Assembly (NCBI GenBank): GCA_947471745.1
Contig: CANJKZ010000922.1
Coordinates: 1,110,501 to 1,174,500 of the forward strand
Direction: 5' to 3'
DNA: 64,000 nt
DNA from: Closterium sp. Naga37s-1
Lineage: Eukaryota; Streptophyta; Zygnematophyceae; Desmidiales; Closteriaceae
The position numbers and the translations under genes were made by a program. A model generated the notes under the pieces. The model saw only the letters and a list, made by a program, of their open reading frames with translations, searched no databases and was not told the origin of the DNA. The number at the start of each line of letters is the position of its first letter. Within the stretch, counting starts at the first letter, position 1. Shown piece after piece: positions 59,759 through 64,000 of this stretch.

Positions 59759-60579
59759 TGTTATAGTCACAGTAGGCTCCAATGTGCCTAAAACGAAAGA
59801 TAGAGAGCACAGACGGATTTCTGCACAGCGGCTTCAAACGTTGATAGCGTTCTGCTCACAGCTGCAAATGACTTGATTCAAATTGGATCTGGAGCGTCTT
59901 CACGTCGTCTACAATTATCAATTTAGATTGCACGATTTGATAAAGAATTGACGACACAGCGTCGGTTTGAACGAACGGTACTATGGCAGCCACTATAATC
60001 TTAGAACACAAGATAGGAAGAGTTACGAGTTGGGAATGACTCCCAGCTCCTACAAACCCCAAGAGCCGAGGTACAGTGATGTGGAACAGTGCCACACTGT
60101 CCCCAACCATGAAGGGTCTCGAAACTACCCTTCACTAGGGCCTACACCAAGTGAAATGTTACACTACACAAAGTAATGTAACTATCTTCAATATCTTGAG
60201 GTGTACCCTTTTTTGGCGAGCTTCGAAATCACTTGAGGCTTGACACCAAGGCTCGGGCTCTTCATCACAAACTCATCCTTGAGTTCTTGATGGGTCTGCT
60301 GCACACACCTGCGACACGCCGAACGTTCGACACAGGACAAAATAGAAACCGCGCACGACAAAATAGAAACCGCGCGCGAGACACAAACGACCGCGTAACA
60401 CGCGTCTAGCGATAACTCGCTATTGACTCGACACACACACTCGACATCATGACTCAACATTCACACACAATTATAAGCATGAAATATATATTATCCCATG
60501 CCCTCATACCATTCCATACACACACACATTCACGCACACGGACAACAAGCCGAGTGCAAACCGTAGGGTTGCACCAACA
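59759..60579 (-). repeat. 3' LTR of element D
   Basis: 821 bp. Two extra T residues in CCTTTTTTGG account for the length difference from A and B. Confidence 0.95.
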
Positions 60580-60620
60580 AACTCCCCCTCGGATTGTTGG
60601 CCTTAGGATATGTTGCTCTC

Positions 60621-63600
60621 TCAGTTCAGAGCCATCCCAGCCAGCTTGCAACACTTCCAATGCTGCTGCTCCACCAGCCTCTTGGTCATCATGTCAGCCG
60701 GCTGCCCCGTGGTCTTCACGTAACGCAACTCAACTTCACCCGCGGTTACCATGCTCCTCGTCCAATGCCACTTCACCCTCATGTGCTTCGTGAGTCCATG
60801 CAACACAGGGTTCTTAGCAAGAGCAATGGCACCCTGGCTGTCACAGTACAGTGGGGTAGGTCCTTGCTGCTCCTCCCCCAATTCAGCCAACAAACGCCGC
60901 TGCCACACAATCTCCCGTACGGCACGGAAGAGTGCCATGTACTCGGACTCCACCGAGCTCAAAGCTTGGTCAACCTGCTTCTTGCTCTCCCAAGCAGTTG
61001 GGCCTCCACCAACACAGCATATGAACCCTCCAACACTTGTCATGTCCTCTGGTTCTGATGCATATGAAGCATCCGAGTAGGCGGTGAGGAACAAACGCCC
61101 GGGCTCAACACCATCCGCGCCCTTTTGGCGCCTTTGTGCCGCCGCCGAGTATTGCAGCCCAACGGTCGGTGTTTGGCCAAGATACTTGGCCACCCTCATT
61201 CCAGCTGCTACCTGCTCCTCATTAGGGCATTGCACAACCCTAGCCAGCTGCCCGGTAGCAAACGCGACGTCCGGTCGGGTGTTTACCGCCGCATACATGA
61301 GGCTGCCCACCAACGAGTGAAATCGGCGCCTCTCCTCTTCACCAACGCTCTCCTCCTCTGGTCCCTTCACACACTTGAACCCAGAGGGAAAGGGTGTAGC
61401 CACATGGCCTTCACTCTGCCCAAAGTTGGCAGCCAATGCCTCCAGGTACTTTCGTTGATGCACCCGCATGCACCGCTTCTCCACATCTCGTTCGATGTGG
61501 AGCCCAAGGTAGAAGCTCACGTCACCAAGGGCCTTGCACTTGAACTTGTCTTGAAGCTTCAGCATCACCTCCTTCACAAGGTCAGAAGAGGGTGAGAAAA
61601 TGAGGATGTCATCCACATAAACCACCATGAAACTCCTCTGCTCCCCCTCGCCAAGCATGAACAAGGAGTGATCGGCCGTTGAGGGAGTGAAGCCGATCCC
61701 CTCCAACACTTCGCGCAGCTTCATGTACCATTGCCTAGGGGCCTGCTTCAGCCCATAGAGGGCCTTCTTCAGCTTCCACACTCTGCCACTACCATCATCA
61801 AACCCCTCTGGCTGCGCCATAAAAATTTCCTCCTCAAGGATGCCGTTAAGGAATGCCGTTACGATGTCCATTTGCTTTACTACCCATCCTTTGATGGCGG
61901 CTCCCGCGAATAGGGTTCGCAGCGTCGTCGGCTTCACCACAGGGGCAAACAGCTCCTTGAAGTCCACCTTCTCCTTCTGCTGGTACCCCTTGGCTACAAG
62001 CCTAGACTTGTAGCGCTCGATCTTGCCATCGGCATCCGACTTGATTTTGAAGAGCCACTTGGACGTAATCGCCGTACGCCCCTCCGGTAGCTCCACCAAT
62101 TCAAACGTGTCATTCTCCTCAATGCTCTTCAGCTCACTCTCCATGGCCTTCTTCCACTCCTCAGCATCACTACTCTCCAAAGCCTCCTTGAGAGTTGCTG
62201 GTTCTCCCGGCATCTCCACCGGAGAGAAGAACGCGAAGGCACACTCCTCGTAGTCACTCTCCTCGTCGTCTCCGACCATCATTGCCGCTCCGGCCAGGGC
62301 TGTCTTGCCCTGCTTTCCCGGCGCATCATAGGTCAGCCTATTAGGGGGTTGAACTCTCCTCTTCCCCCTTCCTTCCTCCTCAGCTGCAGGGACTTGAAGG
62401 CCTTGGCGTTGCTGCGGTGTGGCTCGAATCCGTGGAGCACTCGTAGTACGGGAAGGGAGTGACGGTGCACGCTCGCTCACTTGCTGCACCTCCTCCTCTT
62501 CTTCCTCTGCATCATTGGCCTCCTCTCCCCCATTCACAAGGGGGGATTGCCTTGTGGTTGTGCTGCCGCTGCTCAGCTCCAAAGGCAGCTCCACATGCTC
62601 CAAACCGGAACTCTTCACCTCCCCAAACCGCACGCCTATCTTCGCCTCATTCTCCGCCTTCCAATCCTTGTACATGAAGTTCTCCATGAACTTGCAGTCC
62701 CTGCTCACCAAGAACTTCTTGGTGAATGGGTCCCAAAGAAGCCATCCCTTGCTGTTTTGAGCCATGCCCAAGTGCACGGCCCACACCGCCTTGGCACCAA
62801 GCTTGTTGTGCCGAAGATGCTTAGGCACGAGCGCCATGCACATGCACCCGAACACCCGAAGCATATCCACCTTTGGCTTCCTTCCTAGCCACTCCACATA
62901 GGGCACCCATTTGTCTGCTCCCACATGAGTCAAGGCTCTGTTCTTGGCCACACACGTGCTCCGCACCGCATCAGGCCAGAAATAGTCGGGTAGCCCGGCT
63001 TCAATGAGCAACCCGCGTGCCGCCTCCGTGATTGTGCGATTCGCTCGCTCGGCGATGCCGTTCATCGCAGGGGAGTATGGCATGGTGAGGGAGTGCCGAA
63101 TACCATTCTTCTTCAGCCACAACCCAAACTCCTTGCTCAGGAACTCTCCCCCTCGATCGGTGCGGATTGACTTGACTAGACGGTCTTGTTGCCGCTCCAC
63201 CATCGGGAACCAATCCGTCTTCAACGTTTCAGCCACGTCGCTCTTCTTGGCCAGCACGTACACCCAAGTCATGCGGGTGTAGACGTCGACAATGGTGAGA
63301 AAATACTCAGCTCCAGCAGCTCCAAGCTTCAGGGGGGCCACCACGTCCATCACCACCTCATCAAGCGGTGCCTTTGCCGTTGCCTCCGAACTAGGGAACG
63401 GAAACCGGGTGAACTTGGCTTGAATGCACGTCGGGCAGCCAAGCACCTCATCGGGCTCCCCCTTCACACGTATGCCAGCAACCATCTCATTCTTCACTAG
63501 CTGCTGCAAGATGGGCAGGGCCACATGCCCCATGCGCCGATGCAAGGTGAGCCAATCACACTCCCCCGTAGCCGAAGTTGGATTGGCGAATGCCGCGCTC

Positions 63601-64000
63601 GCAATAGCGCCCCACATACTCTCTCCGTAGTCCTCCTCCGCTGCTGCCTCTGGGTTCTCCTCACCCTTTTGCTGCTCCTTGGTTGCTGCACCACTCTCCT
63701 TAGGTTCACTGAACTTGCTGGTCCCTCCAGGTTTGCTCTTCTTGAGCTCATTCTCCTTAGCGCGACCGTTCGCGCCATCGTCGCTACCGACCGCTCCATC
63801 CTTGGTGCTGATGCTTGCTGCCACTTGCCTCTCCTTAGGCATAGGGACCACTGGGATCTGCCACATCTCGTTGTAGACATCCCTGTCCTCATGAAGGTCC
63901 CAAAGAATTCGATCGCCAAGCCTTGCGGTGTAGGTCTTGGCTCCCTTCGAGTTCGTGTCCATGCCGGCCTTTGCCAACCGCCGCACGGAAATCAGGTTTG
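60621..64000 (-). CDS. Copia polyprotein of element D, partial
   Basis: Open from the stop at 60621-60623 to the window edge. It holds pre-integrase, integrase (VVMDVVAP, RTDRGGEF, NGIAERANRT), RT (YVDDILIF) and RNase H with MMTKRL. It shares VVAP and HSLTMPYSP with B, but CVGGG and MMTKRL with A. No stops are seen, so it may be complete outside the window. Confidence 0.94.
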   Translation of the reverse strand, partial: NLISVRRLAKAGMDTNSKGAKTYTARLGDRILWDLHEDRDVYNEMWQIPVVPMPKERQVAASISTKDGAVGSDDGANGRAKENELKKSKPGGTSKFSEPKESGAATKEQQKGEENPEAAAEEDYGESMWGAIASAAFANPTSATGECDWLTLHRRMGHVALPILQQLVKNEMVAGIRVKGEPDEVLGCPTCIQAKFTRFPFPSSEATAKAPLDEVVMDVVAPLKLGAAGAEYFLTIVDVYTRMTWVYVLAKKSDVAETLKTDWFPMVERQQDRLVKSIRTDRGGEFLSKEFGLWLKKNGIRHSLTMPYSPAMNGIAERANRTITEAARGLLIEAGLPDYFWPDAVRSTCVAKNRALTHVGADKWVPYVEWLGRKPKVDMLRVFGCMCMALVPKHLRHNKLGAKAVWAVHLGMAQNSKGWLLWDPFTKKFLVSRDCKFMENFMYKDWKAENEAKIGVRFGEVKSSGLEHVELPLELSSGSTTTRQSPLVNGGEEANDAEEEEEEVQQVSERAPSLPSRTTSAPRIRATPQQRQGLQVPAAEEEGRGKRRVQPPNRLTYDAPGKQGKTALAGAAMMVGDDEESDYEECAFAFFSPVEMPGEPATLKEALESSDAEEWKKAMESELKSIEENDTFELVELPEGRTAITSKWLFKIKSDADGKIERYKSRLVAKGYQQKEKVDFKELFAPVVKPTTLRTLFAGAAIKGWVVKQMDIVTAFLNGILEEEIFMAQPEGFDDGSGRVWKLKKALYGLKQAPRQWYMKLREVLEGIGFTPSTADHSLFMLGEGEQRSFMVVYVDDILIFSPSSDLVKEVMLKLQDKFKCKALGDVSFYLGLHIERDVEKRCMRVHQRKYLEALAANFGQSEGHVATPFPSGFKCVKGPEEESVGEEERRRFHSLVGSLMYAAVNTRPDVAFATGQLARVVQCPNEEQVAAGMRVAKYLGQTPTVGLQYSAAAQRRQKGADGVEPGRLFLTAYSDASYASEPEDMTSVGGFICCVGGGPTAWESKKQVDQALSSVESEYMALFRAVREIVWQRRLLAELGEEQQGPTPLYCDSQGAIALAKNPVLHGLTKHMRVKWHWTRSMVTAGEVELRYVKTTGQPADMMTKRLVEQQHWKCCKLAGMALN

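Larger units (their letters stand above)
59759..64000 (-). mobile_element. Copia element D (family 1), cut by the window end
   Basis: 3' LTR (59759-60579) plus pol, nearly identical to A and B. It lies inside the Gag of C (preceding 5 bp CTTGA). The 5' part is beyond the window. Confidence 0.94.

Noticed and set aside
59759..59837. Continuation of the element C frame into the LTR of element D (start MKPLCRNPSVL)
   Set aside because: A chance fusion at an insertion junction; the same LTR-encoded start appears in front of unrelated sequence at the other copies.

Overview
The window is nuclear DNA of a eukaryote with many introns and a high transposon load. The Ty1/copia elements, one of which carries the initiator-methionine tRNA primer-binding site TGGTATCAGAGC, and the overall style suggest the green plant lineage, possibly a streptophyte alga. 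That placement is inference; no marker gene settles it. I saw no rRNA gene, tRNA gene, CRISPR array or bacterial feature.

Layout. (1) 1-3.9 kb: an array of 12-bp repeats, an inner region of about 2.9 kb and a second array in opposite orientation. A 40-bp imperfect inverted repeat sits at the inner edges, so this resembles a foldback-type element. (2) 4.2-4.5 kb: a tandemly duplicated possible terminal exon. (3) 4.95-22 kb, + strand: a modular gene in which single exons, mostly 111-126 bp and phase 1 at both ends, each encode one EGF-like module. After eight EGF exons come a six-cysteine variant module, a 280-bp exon of unknown fold and a 47-bp exon. The same cassette then repeats (EGF, EGF, variant, large exon, 47-bp exon). 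Phases fit throughout, so one long secreted or cell-surface protein is likely. An intact antisense Copia element (7747-14229) lies in one intron. (4) 23.1-28.8 kb, - strand: at least 13 more EGF exons converging on the first gene. Several have lost cysteines or gained stops, and a two-exon block is present three times. (5) 29-64 kb: almost only retrotransposons.

Four Copia families are present. Family 1: A (complete), B and D (cut by another insertion or by the window end). Family 2: C, plus a gag fragment at 28975-29444. Family 3, with LTRs full of GTCGAC palindromes: E (internally deleted) and F (decayed). Family 4, with 130-bp LTRs: G, H and a solo LTR. A LINE remnant lies at 33.2-35.5 kb. 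Nesting is explicit. G sits in the 5' LTR of F with a 5-bp target duplication. B interrupts H, C interrupts B and D interrupts C, with the far ends outside the window.

Host coding capacity is thus the two convergent EGF-module genes. Their missing 5' and 3' parts are probably displaced by transposons, decayed, or too short to recognise. Exon limits were set by eye from splice signals, reading phase and comparison among copies.
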